Below, piece by piece: positions 1 through 11,700 of a DNA stretch of 64,000 nt; the stretch's first letter is position 1; every line of letters starts with the position of its first letter. Source of the DNA: Cristatella mucedo (taxonomy: Eukaryota; Bryozoa; Phylactolaemata; Cristatellidae); the NCBI GenBank assembly GCA_009760855.2, contig WPIO01000003.1:14702911-14766910 (forward strand), written 5' to 3'. Made by a program: the position numbers and the translations under genes. The notes beneath the pieces are model-generated. The model ran no database searches. It saw only the letters and a list, made by a program, of their open reading frames with translations, and had not been told where the DNA came from.

Positions 1-149
1 GCTAAGCAGGTCCTGTTTTGTGTAGCATATCCGAGGACAGCTCATAAATAGTCACAGCGAAGATAGCAGCGGAATACCCGAAGGTATTACGGAGAAATCA
101 AGTAAAGGTCCACACCACGCTAGGGGTCGCCCGAGGCCGCTCTTTAGCG

Positions 150-1085
150 CGGATCCGCACATGGATGGCAGCAAATTTTCTTTAACTAAACGATGATAAA
201 ACTAACTTAGTAGTTATGGGCAAACCCTGTCTGATTCAGAAACTGGAAAGGCTGATGCTCAAAATTGGCTCTACATACTCCAGATAACCTCTCGTTAGAC
301 GACTTGATCAGCCCCACAATCAAGACTGCTTACTTTCAGCTACACAACATCGCTGAAATTCGGGCTTGTTTAGATAAGGATATCACGTCTAAGTTGGTCA
401 ACGCTTATGTGGCATCCCGTCTTGACTTCTGCAACTCACTGCTTGCTGGCCTACCGGCATGTGCAATCAGGCGATTGCAGCTGGTGCAAAACTCTGCAGC
501 TAGGCTTGTCTGTCGTGAGCGTCTCAGTTGCCACATCACACCACTTCTCGCCAACATGCACTGGCTACCAGTCAAGCAACGGATCGACTTCAACGTTTTG
601 TCGCTCACTTTTATATCAGTTCATTCTTTGGCTCCTGCCTATCTCTCAGATGTACTCCCCACGGAGCTAAGCATTGTACCACCAGCTTTTCGGAATCCAA
701 CAGTTTACCAATACCTCGTACAAACCTCAAATCCTTTGGAGACCGTGCATTTAGTTTGTATCCTTCGAAAGCCTGGAATTCACTCCCGACTTGTCACGAC
801 ATCCCTGACTTGACCACATTAAAAAAGAACTTAAAAACACCTATTTAGCAAAGCATTTAGTAGGTTCGTATGATTCGTCCTTCATGTGCTTATTGTATGC
901 TGTTACTAACCACGCTTGCATGGTGATCCTGTGAATGTCACCCCTAACCGTGTTATTCATGTTGTTTATCGAGCATACTCACCATTCAATCGTGTTTTCC
1001 TTTACAGCAAATGTACAGCGCCTAGAAAGAGATTGAGTTCTCTGAGAGCGCTTTATCAAGTTCATTGTTATTATTATTATTATTG
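150..1085 (+). mobile_element. LINE family A (CR1/L2-like), 3' part of RT ORF and 3' end
   Basis: The translation carries the C-terminal part of a CR1/L2-type ORF2 (RLDFCNSLLAGLP, LQLVQNSAARLVC, HITPLLANMHWLPV). The family 3' end follows, with the GCGCCTAGAAAGAGATTGAG signature at about 1019-1038 and an (ATT)n tail. Frameshifts break the coding part. The first roughly 150 bases of the window match nothing I know. Confidence 0.85.
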
Positions 1086-1089
1086 ATGT

Positions 1090-1600
1090 AATTACTTGTA
1101 AGTCTTGCTGCCCAAATATTTCGAGCCTTTGGTTGCCAAACTTATAACTGGGTCGAGAGGGCTACAAACTTCTTATACCTAGAATAGACGTGTGTCTACA
1201 CACTACTTTCAGAATCGCTCTTTATTTGAGCGATATGGTTAGAATCGTATTATTCACGTACAGATGCCAACTAGCTGCTTCGGCAAACCACCATGTCATG
1301 CTGCTGACCAATATGCTTTACATGTATTTAATCTGAGGAACAATCAACTCGTAACAATGGTTTCAATCTAGTCACTGCCATTGCCTCGATTATTTGAATC
1401 ACTATAGGAACAAACAAATGCGTTAGAAGAGAAATAACGCCAATGCTCGAAGATATCGAACAGCAAACGGGTCCAGGAGTTGCTACTCCATTGTGCATGA
1501 GAGCTCCTTGCCCTGCTGAGCTTTGCCACGAGACAGCATCTCGTTGAAGTAAGGGGTGAGGGTGCAGTGGTTACAAGAACAGCAACACTTGCAGCAGATG
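1090..1600. other. No gene or repeat recognised
   Basis: AT-rich DNA between a LINE copy and the proposed receptor 3' end. No coding, splice-linked or repeat signal that I can support. Confidence 0.4.
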
Positions 1601-1606
1601 TTTATG

Positions 1607-1612
1607 TTTATT
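1607..1612 (-). terminator. Candidate polyadenylation signal of the long receptor transcript
   Basis: The first AATAAA on the minus strand after the stop at 2094, about 480 bases downstream. The hexamer alone is weak evidence, but none lies closer. Confidence 0.35.
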
Positions 1613-2093
1613 GATAAGTACTTTACACAGTTAAAAATAATTGCGTCTTACCACTGGCCCAGAGCTGTCACTTTGGCAGGCACAAAGCATAGTGATGACC
1701 GCTAAGCTGTACATGAAAAACACAGCCGCACCACTTTTTCACGATAATAAAGAACGAACGAGTACAGAGAATAGCGGCATGAACATCCGATATCGCCGAA
1801 TTGCACACGGCATGCAGTTAAGTCATTTCGAGAAGTATACCAAGTGCTCCTGCTAGGAATAAATAATTAAGACAGCAGATCAATCTTATAGCGACGGCTA
1901 TGCCCCATAGAGCTGGGGTGAGTAGCACCAACGCATTGTGCAGCAATATATCAGTGTGCTGTCCTATATGAAAAATGGAAAAGGAGCCCCGCGTTGACAG
2001 AACCCTTCTGAGTCCGGGTAAAACTTTCTCTGTCTTAGTATGGGCAGCAGATCTTAAGGAATTCCTCCGTCGATGCAATGCTTGCTGCTCCCA

Positions 2094-2233
2094 TCAAACG
2101 ATGACTTCATATAACACCCTTTTAGCCTGCTTGCTGTCAGTAGCAGAAGTGGCATCACTCTCAGCTACACTGACCTGAGGATGGTATGGAGGTGGCTCAG
2201 ACACTGACGAACTGTCATCCCTTTGGAATCCAT
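2094..2233 (-). CDS. Receptor exon 13, C-terminus with PPPY and hydrophobic end
   Basis: The TTTGTAG acceptor is phase 1, and the exon runs to TGA at 2094-2096. It encodes VSEPPPYHPQVSVAES and ends LYEVIV. PPPY matches the PPxY ligand of group I WW domains. A V-x-V end fits a class II PDZ ligand. An internal CAG/GTCAGT could act as a donor, so a further exon is possible, but the open frame with a stop is the simpler reading. Confidence 0.78.
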
Positions 2234-2702
2234 CTACAAATAAACATGCAATGATAAATTATAGCAGTATCACACATGCATGCACGCACACACACCCACT
2301 GACAGACATACACTTTTACTTATTAGCTGAAATTAATTCCTCGAGAGCTACTGACGGCTCGGGAACAAAATAGAATTGCCATAAATAGCCAGGAATATTG
2401 TAACAAATAAAGATATGAGCTGATGAGGCAGCCACGATTGGATCTCACCACGTCAACAAATTGCCAGTAGGCCATAGAGCTTTCTTACCAAGTTCGTCAA
2501 TGTCGTCAAAGTTGTAGCCGGGTATGCCTTTTGCAGCACTAGCGGTGATAGGGGCTGGTTGCCGCTTGACCCCGACTGAGGCATAAGTGTAATCGTGACG
2601 CTGCGGATTGTTGTTGGCTGCAGGATAGAAAACATGCTGACAGCCTCAATCAGAGGATAAGTCGGTCAGGTCAGCATAACCTGATGCAAACTGGCTAACC
2701 AC

Positions 2703-2790
<88 letters not shown>

Positions 2791-5700
2791 AGGACATGAA
2801 CCAGAGGCAATAGCAGGATACAAAAAATTCTGAATGAAAGTGATTGTAGCATGCGATAACCAATGAATTGGTGGCTACAAAACTGATACTAACACGGAGC
2901 ACATCCCGACTAAAATAAAAATGATGCAACTTACGAAGGTCCTGATCGTGAATCTGAGTACCATCATGGGAAAGATCATCTTCACCTTCACCAATAAAAT
3001 TTGGATTAGCATACAACTGATCCCTTACATAGCTTGCATATGGCGGCTCGTTGGCATTTAACACTGCACCGCTGCAATGTAGTACAGAAGTATTACTACT
3101 CATGTCCATAACTCACGAAAGGCTGATAGTCGGCAGACATTGGTACATATAAATAACATTAATAATGATAATAATACATTTGCATAGCACCCTGGGAACT
3201 TTATCTCTTTCATCTTTATAACTTTACATATGACAACAGTAAAATCGATATAGAAACTGAGGAAGCACAACTACCTCTTAGTATTGAACGAGCAGAGAAT
3301 ATGCCACACACATATACCACACACACAAAAGAGACTAAGGTCGGCCTACTCAACCATCTCATTTATACAGTGAGCAGAGAGCTTTAGTGGCTATCACTAT
3401 GCCTGCTTATGGTACGACTCGAAACCAAGATCTGGGTCGTAAGGCAACCTACCGCTGGGAAAACTATGACCCATTGGCAAGATGAGCAACTGAAAGTGAA
3501 ACGAATGCTTGATAATTTAACGAGCACTCAAGGAGGCAGGCCATCGGGTTTCGCCCAACAGTAACTTATTCCCTCACCAACCCGCATGTGGCAAGCTCTT
3601 ACAGCAGATGATTCTGTACATACTTTTGTCCATTGCATGTGGGGTGACGAACGATAAGGCTATGTTACACAAATGAGGTTGTCAAATCAGCTGGAATATA
3701 CTTTCACTTTTAAATAGAAAGCTTGGATTGTTGATATAATGCTGAAGTCGACGGCTAGAAAATATAAAATCTACATAAAAAGAAGAGAGATACAGGGTAG
3801 TCAGTAACTCAGCAACTCTAAGGGTGGACGTACCAACGCTCTCTGAGATACTTGGAAAGGAAGCAGTGAGCAAACACGGAGAGACAAGGGAGTGGAACAA
3901 GAAGAAAAAGAGAGCCTTAAAAGATAGGTAGGAAATGTCAATGTGTCGTTACTTTTTGAGGCACACAAGACTGTTTTGCAAGAGCTTTTGGCCTTTGGCT
4001 GGAAAACAACTAAGCATACGTGAGTAGGGAAACAACCAGCCACTGTCATACCAGCGAAATTGCAATTCAAGTTCAAACACGAAATACTCCGAGTCTTGTT
4101 TGCAGGGAAAGACTGCATCTACAGGAAGAGCCGGTTGGTTATTACGCAGATCTGCAGACGTAGCTCTGGGCATGCTGAGATTTGTCGACATTTATCAAAA
4201 TACAAAACTGTTTTCTATTTTTTAATTAATTATTCATAACTCACTAATTACGTCCTGCATGCATTGAGACCTTTAACTAGGGTTGAGAGAGCAAGATACT
4301 CATCCAAATTCACATTTCGAATGTGAGTTCCACGTTCCGTTATTCTTGCGTTTCTATAAAGCGCATACTGAGCCACACAAAAACGGCAAAGAAAGCGATG
4401 ATTATCGGTGATCCATGCTCATGCATAGACCACCACAATGCTACAACACGCACGGGATGTGAAACAAGTTGTGGCACCTTACCTTTGTGAAAAATCGTGT
4501 GTGCTGTACATCAATGAGCCCGGTGGACCCTTCTTACGACCTCGACGTCTGACATAGCAAGCAGCTGTGATCACAATTACGATGAGCAACACTGACCCAA
4601 CAACGACACATGCTATGATGATGACATTGTCTTGGGTCAGTTTCGTCTGGCTGTTTTGTGTACCTGAAAAAATTCACCGGCCGTCGAATTTTCACCGGCC
4701 GTCGAACACGAATAGCGCCGAGCCCTGGACACAGCCTTCACAAAGATGTAACACATGGCACAACCACACTGCAGCAGGTTCAAATGTAGATATGGGCAAT
4801 AGTGCTCTGAGTGAATAAGACTTGGATGCTTAGATCACCGTTCCGTCACCATTGCTGCTCAGACGGACTAGATTCCACAGCTAACAAGACAACTCTTTTA
4901 AGACCAGAATGAATGCATCAGCTCAGCAAGAGAAATCCTGGTGTGGTGCTGAAATGTTTCAGAGCCAGCTGCAGAGCTTTTTATAGCCACATACTGGACA
5001 TGTGCTTCTTGATTTCTTGTGGTGGGCGAGGAAGCAGGGGCAAGCGTACTTCCTGTGTTCAAGCATATATCTAACTTTTTATATCAGAGTAGTCAGTGTG
5101 GTTACACAGCAACCAACACTGTAGAAGCAGCATCGTTATGCTAGAGCGGTCAGCAGCCGAGCCAAGCAGCAATAACACAGACTTTAACATTGGGATCAGT
5201 GTTCCTTGCAACTTGCAAGTAAGCTTCTAGAGAGACTATGCTGAAAAAAACACAGGAAATAAATGCTCAAGAAATTAAAAACAACATAGCCCAATGGATC
5301 CAGCTTGGCGTTTCCAGAAAACAATGATCTAAGACAGGCAACAGGGTAGCACCTAACTTCCACGACAGAACCTGTAAGTCCCCCGTAGGACTTATGTCAC
5401 GTATATTAATAATAATAATAATGCACTTGATAAAGTGTGCTCTTGAACAATCCAACAGACAGTACATATGCTCTGAAGCAACACTACTAGCTCACCCTCC
5501 CCAACTGATTGAATGCAGGGTTGCAACCACCGTTGCAGTGGTTCCAACTGAATAGTCAATTTGAAAATACCGAGCAACTGAAGTTTGTCTACAGTGGGAC
5601 TGCGACCTGTAAGGTTCAGCAATATGCATGTACGTGCAGAGATTTCATGATCTTGCACAAATATAAAGTGCCTAGAAAGAGATTAAAGTCTCTAAGGGCA

Positions 5701-8700
5701 CTATATAAAATGCATTATTAGTATTACTATTATTAATCCCTACTTGGCTTCTAAGCTACAAAATTCTATCCTCAGAATTAAATAATTGGACTTTACTTGA
5801 GGTCTTCGAACGACCTGGCCTCTCGACTGAGGACCAAACAGCTTAAAATATTTATGCAGAGCTTCTGGATTTCATCCAGCTGTTGATGATATATTAAAAT
5901 CATTTCTCAACGTTTTCAGACCGTCACCACTTGATTTCTAAAACCCATCCTTAGTGGTCTTAACCTAAAAGATTAATATTCGTTCTCCTAGATTGAGACC
6001 TACAGAAATACTGCAGATGACGATTCATGGATTAAATGCAAAATAGCAGCTGGTAATTGCACATTTACTTCAACAATGTTGATTACCTTAATCCAGTTGA
6101 CCGTTTTTTTAGAGTTGAAATTGTATGACCAATTGATGCAAGTACTCCATTAAATATTTAGTGTAAAATTTGATGATTTTGATGATGCCGGAAAATAGGT
6201 TCCTTGCTGTCTTATCCAAAGTTCGGTACAAGGAGTATGAGATCACCAGTTTCCAAAGTTGGAGATAACGTTTTCACTCAGTGATAACCTGAATGATTGC
6301 ACTAAAACAACCTATGACACTAATAGAGTGTTTAAATGAGAAAAGGAGTTTGCTAGCAACTGATGAACAGGCCGAATAGTGTGCCAATTGCTATGTAAAA
6401 AATGGGCTTCAACTCGAAGCCATTGTTTAGAGTAATTAGATTCTTCACTACCAAGCTTCATAAGGAAGTAGAAATGGATTTAAAAATGAATTTACAATTT
6501 CTCTATAAGAAATTAAAATTGCTCAAACTAATCCTAATGCAGCATATTCATCTGGTCGGAAAGAAATTCAAATCCACTTGCACCTCACTTTTTCACTTTA
6601 GACACACAGGGTCGGAAAATGAAATAGTTTGTGATGGCCCGACGTAGCAACTGAATCAAGTTGCCTTGCAATAAATCTAGCTATAACAATTTGGCAATAA
6701 TTATGAGACCTTAAATTATTGCAAGTGCGAGTCCACTTCATCAGCTCGTCAGATATTCTGATGCCTATACAAACACGTATCAGAACTTGCTTAAACTATC
6801 CCAGAGCAAGGCATCAGAGTCGCTCACTAGTTTACAAGGTAATGGTGATCAAGGCGCATGCTCGTGGTTCGTTGAGACTCCATTAGCAAGGTTGGAGTTA
6901 CTGCAACGCAGGGGAAAGAGGGCCAAAACCCAGAACCAAGGCAAATAAAAAGCACAAGGACGGCCTTCGAGAGGAGCCACACAAACTAGAGGCTGGGTTG
7001 CATTAAATCTGGTACTTACCACATTCTGGCCACGTCTATAAGTGTATTCAAGCCTATGGCAATTGATGGTAGCCATTTCTTACGCAACCCCTATGCATCT
7101 TAAGCAGGCCATTTGATCAGAGAGTACACCATCTTCAGCAATCAGGAAAAGCATTGTGGAAACAGTACAAAGAATCTTAAGCAGCTGCAGTGAGGTGAGA
7201 CTATTCTAGCTAATTAGCGTAATTTATTAAATATGATATATCCTACTCAAAGGCCAGAACAAATCACTTCAGAACTTAAAGTTGCGTAACTAAGGACAAT
7301 CGAGTTAAATCAAATGTGATTGTAATCGTCAAAATCCTTTCAGAAATGAGAATAACATTCGTGCATAGCAACAACTGATAGTTTGGCTGGCAAAGTTCTT
7401 CAAATGCCACTTGCTAGCATTGCTTTCCTGCCTGGACCAAGGCTTCATGGCTGCATGACGATGCATAAGGTCGACAGCAACTTTTATTTGCTGAATGGTA
7501 ATTTCCTACCATATTGCAACTCTTTGGGCTAATCTGTCCACACCTCTCATTGGGCGGCTGCAGCTTGATCTCTGTTCTGTCTCTGCCACTGGCGACAGTA
7601 CGAGGCTGTCGTAGCAATAGCAACTAGCAGACATACAGCACCTACAGATGACGTGGCAACCAAGATAGTTTTGAATTTGCTCAGTGTGTCTGGTGACGAT
7701 GTTGTTGTCTGAGTAGTTTCGAAACTATCTGGAATGAAAATATCTGAAGTGGAAGGTGTGCCTCTGGTGATGCAGATATTTGAAACTTAATCTCATACAC
7801 AGCCAACTCTTGCAAGTTTTATGAGATTTCTATCTAGGAAGATAGGAAAATCGAAAACAGTGCTAACCAAAATTCGCCAAGAACGAGATACATCTATGCG
7901 AATAAAAATGTACTGGAAGTACCTGAACAGGATCTTGATTTTCTAGCTGAATATCCCACGGAAGTTTCCTAAAACTCACTGCAGCCTTGTAAGGCCCTGC
8001 TGACTACATTCACCTTGATCAAGGTCAAGGTGAATGTAGTTAATGACCGAGGTCGTGGGCTCAAGCCGCTAGGCATACATGAACCGCCTGAATACAGATT
8101 ATGCATGCTTAGGAGCTATGCAAATGAATTATATTTGTATAAGCATTCTCTAACACAGTAAGGCAGGGTATGGTGCAGCATTTATAGCCAAACAACCTGA
8201 TAAATAGCACTGCAATAGAAACTTTGAAAACGCAACCGATCAGAGGAAACAGAAAATTCAGAGCTTAACGAACTTCTGCCCGGCAATGATTTACCAAAAC
8301 GTGAGATTCACATCAGTTAGTTATGTTGTTAACTGACCGTGCATATTTCTACCGTGGTTATCTTAACAAGCACAAAAATATACTATATGAGCCTGTTTTG
8401 GCAGAATTTAAGGCCTTTCTGGCTTGTGACGTAGTCACCATATCGAAGGCTATTATTTCGTAGCACCGTAAGATTATTGCAAGATTAACTAAGATTGATT
8501 AGGTAAGATTAACTAGATAAACCAAATATCCTCTGTCTTAGAATGTAACTAATGTGACATACTTTACCTCAGCAATCATCAATGACTTGCAGCATGCTAT
8601 TTTGAATGTGCTCAACCATATGCCTGAGGGCCTGACAGGGCTTTAAATGGTGAAGGAATCGATGACAAAGTGGGGAAAACCAACAAACCATATTATCGGA

Positions 8701-11700
8701 TAACTAAAGAAATCTTTTATATTATGACTAACAGATATAACTATCCGTTTTCCTAACACACATACATATATATGCATTAAATGTAACTACCTTCTCGTAA
8801 CGACGGTGGAAATATTTGTATACACACTGATTATAATGGTTACGACAGCTCAAGTGCCAGTGTATTCAAACGTACTAAAAAAAACTTCATTTTTTCGCAC
8901 CTAGTGAGCTAACTAAGTAGGCGGCACACTTGCCACATTTATAGCTTCGTCATGTTAATACTACCGAGTGGCAGTGCTGTTTGACCTTTGTTTTTAAAAT
9001 CACTGCAACACTTCAGATTTGTGTTGATTTCCGGGGTGTGTAAAGTTTTTGCACCAGAAGACATTTATCAAATCACGAACAAATATAAACCATGCTGCAC
9101 AACTTGCTTTCCAGCAATTCTTAAACTAAGGAAAATCAACTCATTCAAAATGCAGAACCAGGCCTTGAAATTGCCATTTTAAAAACTAAAAAGATATACA
9201 ACCCTAGTTGTTTCAAATGTAAATAATGCACCACTTTGGACTTAACTGTCGACAGGTAGCTATTGCATCCAACATATGACCCTCAATTAACTGTGATTTT
9301 ACCTTTCGCATTCTATATAAGTCCCTGAAAATTCTAACAATCTTCCCGCTTACTACTTGCATCAGTGATTCGACCAGGAGTACACTGCCCTTATGGGTCA
9401 GCTAATAATCTGCCATCAAACCAATACCATCTAAATACACGTGTGACTGAAGAATAGTCCATCTCAACTAAATACTCATGGCTGCATGCTAACGGTAACG
9501 ACTAAAATAGTTGATTGTGGATCACTACTAGGTATATATAATAGCGAGTGCATTGGCGTTTTGAGAAGGCATTGATCGACGGACATCAGTAGATGGACTT
9601 GCCTGTAGTTCTTGTAAGGTCAGCATAAGCTCCACACACTATATCTTGAAAGTTGACCAGGCACCATCGGGCACGAGCTGCAGGACACTGAATGCTCTGA
9701 GCCACGTTAGCACTTGTCAGGGTGCAATTATTGGCTGACATACTGCTCTGAGAATCGGCATAGGAGCAATTGACCTCGACACAGTATTCAGCATCAGCAT
9801 GAAAAGGAAGACTCCAAGGAGTGCTAAAACTCAAGCTTCCAGCTGGCGGTCCATCCAGCAGAGTGACCACCACCACCTCCGAGGAATTACTTTTTCCAAC
9901 GTAGTTCTTTGCCTCGACATACACAAAATAGCTGCCAGATGAAAGCCCTACAAAAATTAGGAAATTATTAACTAATGTATAAACAGATGTTCTCGAACCA
10001 TCTGTAATTTACCTAGAAGCTTCCTCTGTAGAGGTTCGATACTCAGGAACTCGGTGCTACAAACCACCATTCAAATGTAACGAACCTGTCTGTTCTCGAC
10101 TGCCAGCTATGGCATTAATTGGTCAGCAAGCTTCACTGCCACATCCTTAGTGCCTGCTTAATCAACCGTGTCCTTATTTTCCAACGAGCTTCAAAATCTC
10201 ACTTTTTAAAGCAAATTATGCATACAACATGTGGCAATGCTTTGACAGTGCTTGCTAAAACCTTTCCTTTGGACCACCCAATAAGTTATCAAGGCTTTGT
10301 TGAGCTACAGGTCAAGATGCAAAAGTAAACTCACACGCAAATATGGCTTACAGCGAATGCAGACAGAAAATATTACAGTATTGAATGCAGCAGGCACAGG
10401 CACAGCTGCTAGTCACAGCGGCACCCAACTAATTCCCAAACATTCATATATGGAAAAATTGCATATACACATAAAACTGATCTATAAATGACATACCCGT
10501 GACTGTGCATGACGTGCTGCTTCCATTATATACAAGTGTTAAATTGACATGCACCTGGAATTCCTGTTCATAGCCACCATTGTACGATGCAGCCCACGAA
10601 AGTACCATCGTGGACCATCGAGCGGCGACTTCACTCACATTTGAAGGCGGCAGAGGTGGAGCTGCATTAAAAAATGTATAAATGTCTCGAGGCATCATAC
10701 ACTGTGATACATTCACATTGCGAGAACATTTCGGCCTTAGCAATATCCTAGAAAAGAATGTAATGAGATCCCTTCCCTATCAGCAATCAATGAGCCTATG
10801 GCCCAACTCTACTGAATGCAAGCCAGTCAGGCTAAACTTTGGCTATGAATGTCTTTGACAAGGGCACAACTAAAACCCATACACAACATAATTGTGCCTC
10901 CCCAATTATAAGTAGTTCAAACTAGATCTTAAATTAGAGCTTAAAAATGTCTGCACATGCTATGTATAAGCAGTCATGGGTAGTATAAGGAAACGACAGC
11001 ACGGCCTAAATATCGGCAGCCTCAACATCTATCGTCAATCCAACTAGCACTGCTAGACGTGCATTTCCTTAACAGCAGATTTTCAAGGGTAAGATGTTTC
11101 TACAAGAAATTCCAACAGAAGCTTTGAGACTAGTGCATGTGGTTCAAGGGCAGCAAATCGATGTACTTGCACTCTCGCTTGACAATATACGAGCCAGATA
11201 TTTTAGAGCACCAAACAGCATGAAAATGCTGGCTGTGACAGTGACTGCAGGACGATATTTACTGGTAAGACTTAAAGAACCAAGAGCCAAGCTGTCAAGT
11301 ACCTACTACTTCAGATTGAATGCATAGCAAGAATATTAGGGCCTTAGCAAAGTTGCATAAATTGGCTGCTGAAATGCAGCAGTAATCTATCCCCAACATT
11401 ACCATACGTTATAATGATAACATTAAGAAGAAATACTTGGCCAGTGAGCAGGGAAATCAGCTGGCTTTAGCTGGCACTGGACAAATGAGCTAGCTGAAAG
11501 ATCAGACATTACCAACGTGGGTGTGTGGTTCTTTAAGGGGGGTGTCAAGAAAATACCTACAAAATTTGTCTGACAATCAAATATGTGTTTATAGTACCTT
11601 TCGAAAGACAAAAATGTTAGAACTAGGATCTAAAGTTCTGACGACTTCTACGTAAAAGAAAAATTGGTTATGCCAACCACGCCTAACCCGGATGTAAACC

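Noticed and set aside
2646-3109. Minus ORFs with long Leu-Ser runs
   Set aside because: They translate the (AG)n microsatellite. The real coding parts here are the spliced exons 2935-3071 and 2489-2617.
4567-4818. Plus ORF of 83 codons over the long-form TM exon
   Set aside because: It is the opposite strand of the TM exon, whose splice signals and TM sequence are clear on the minus strand.
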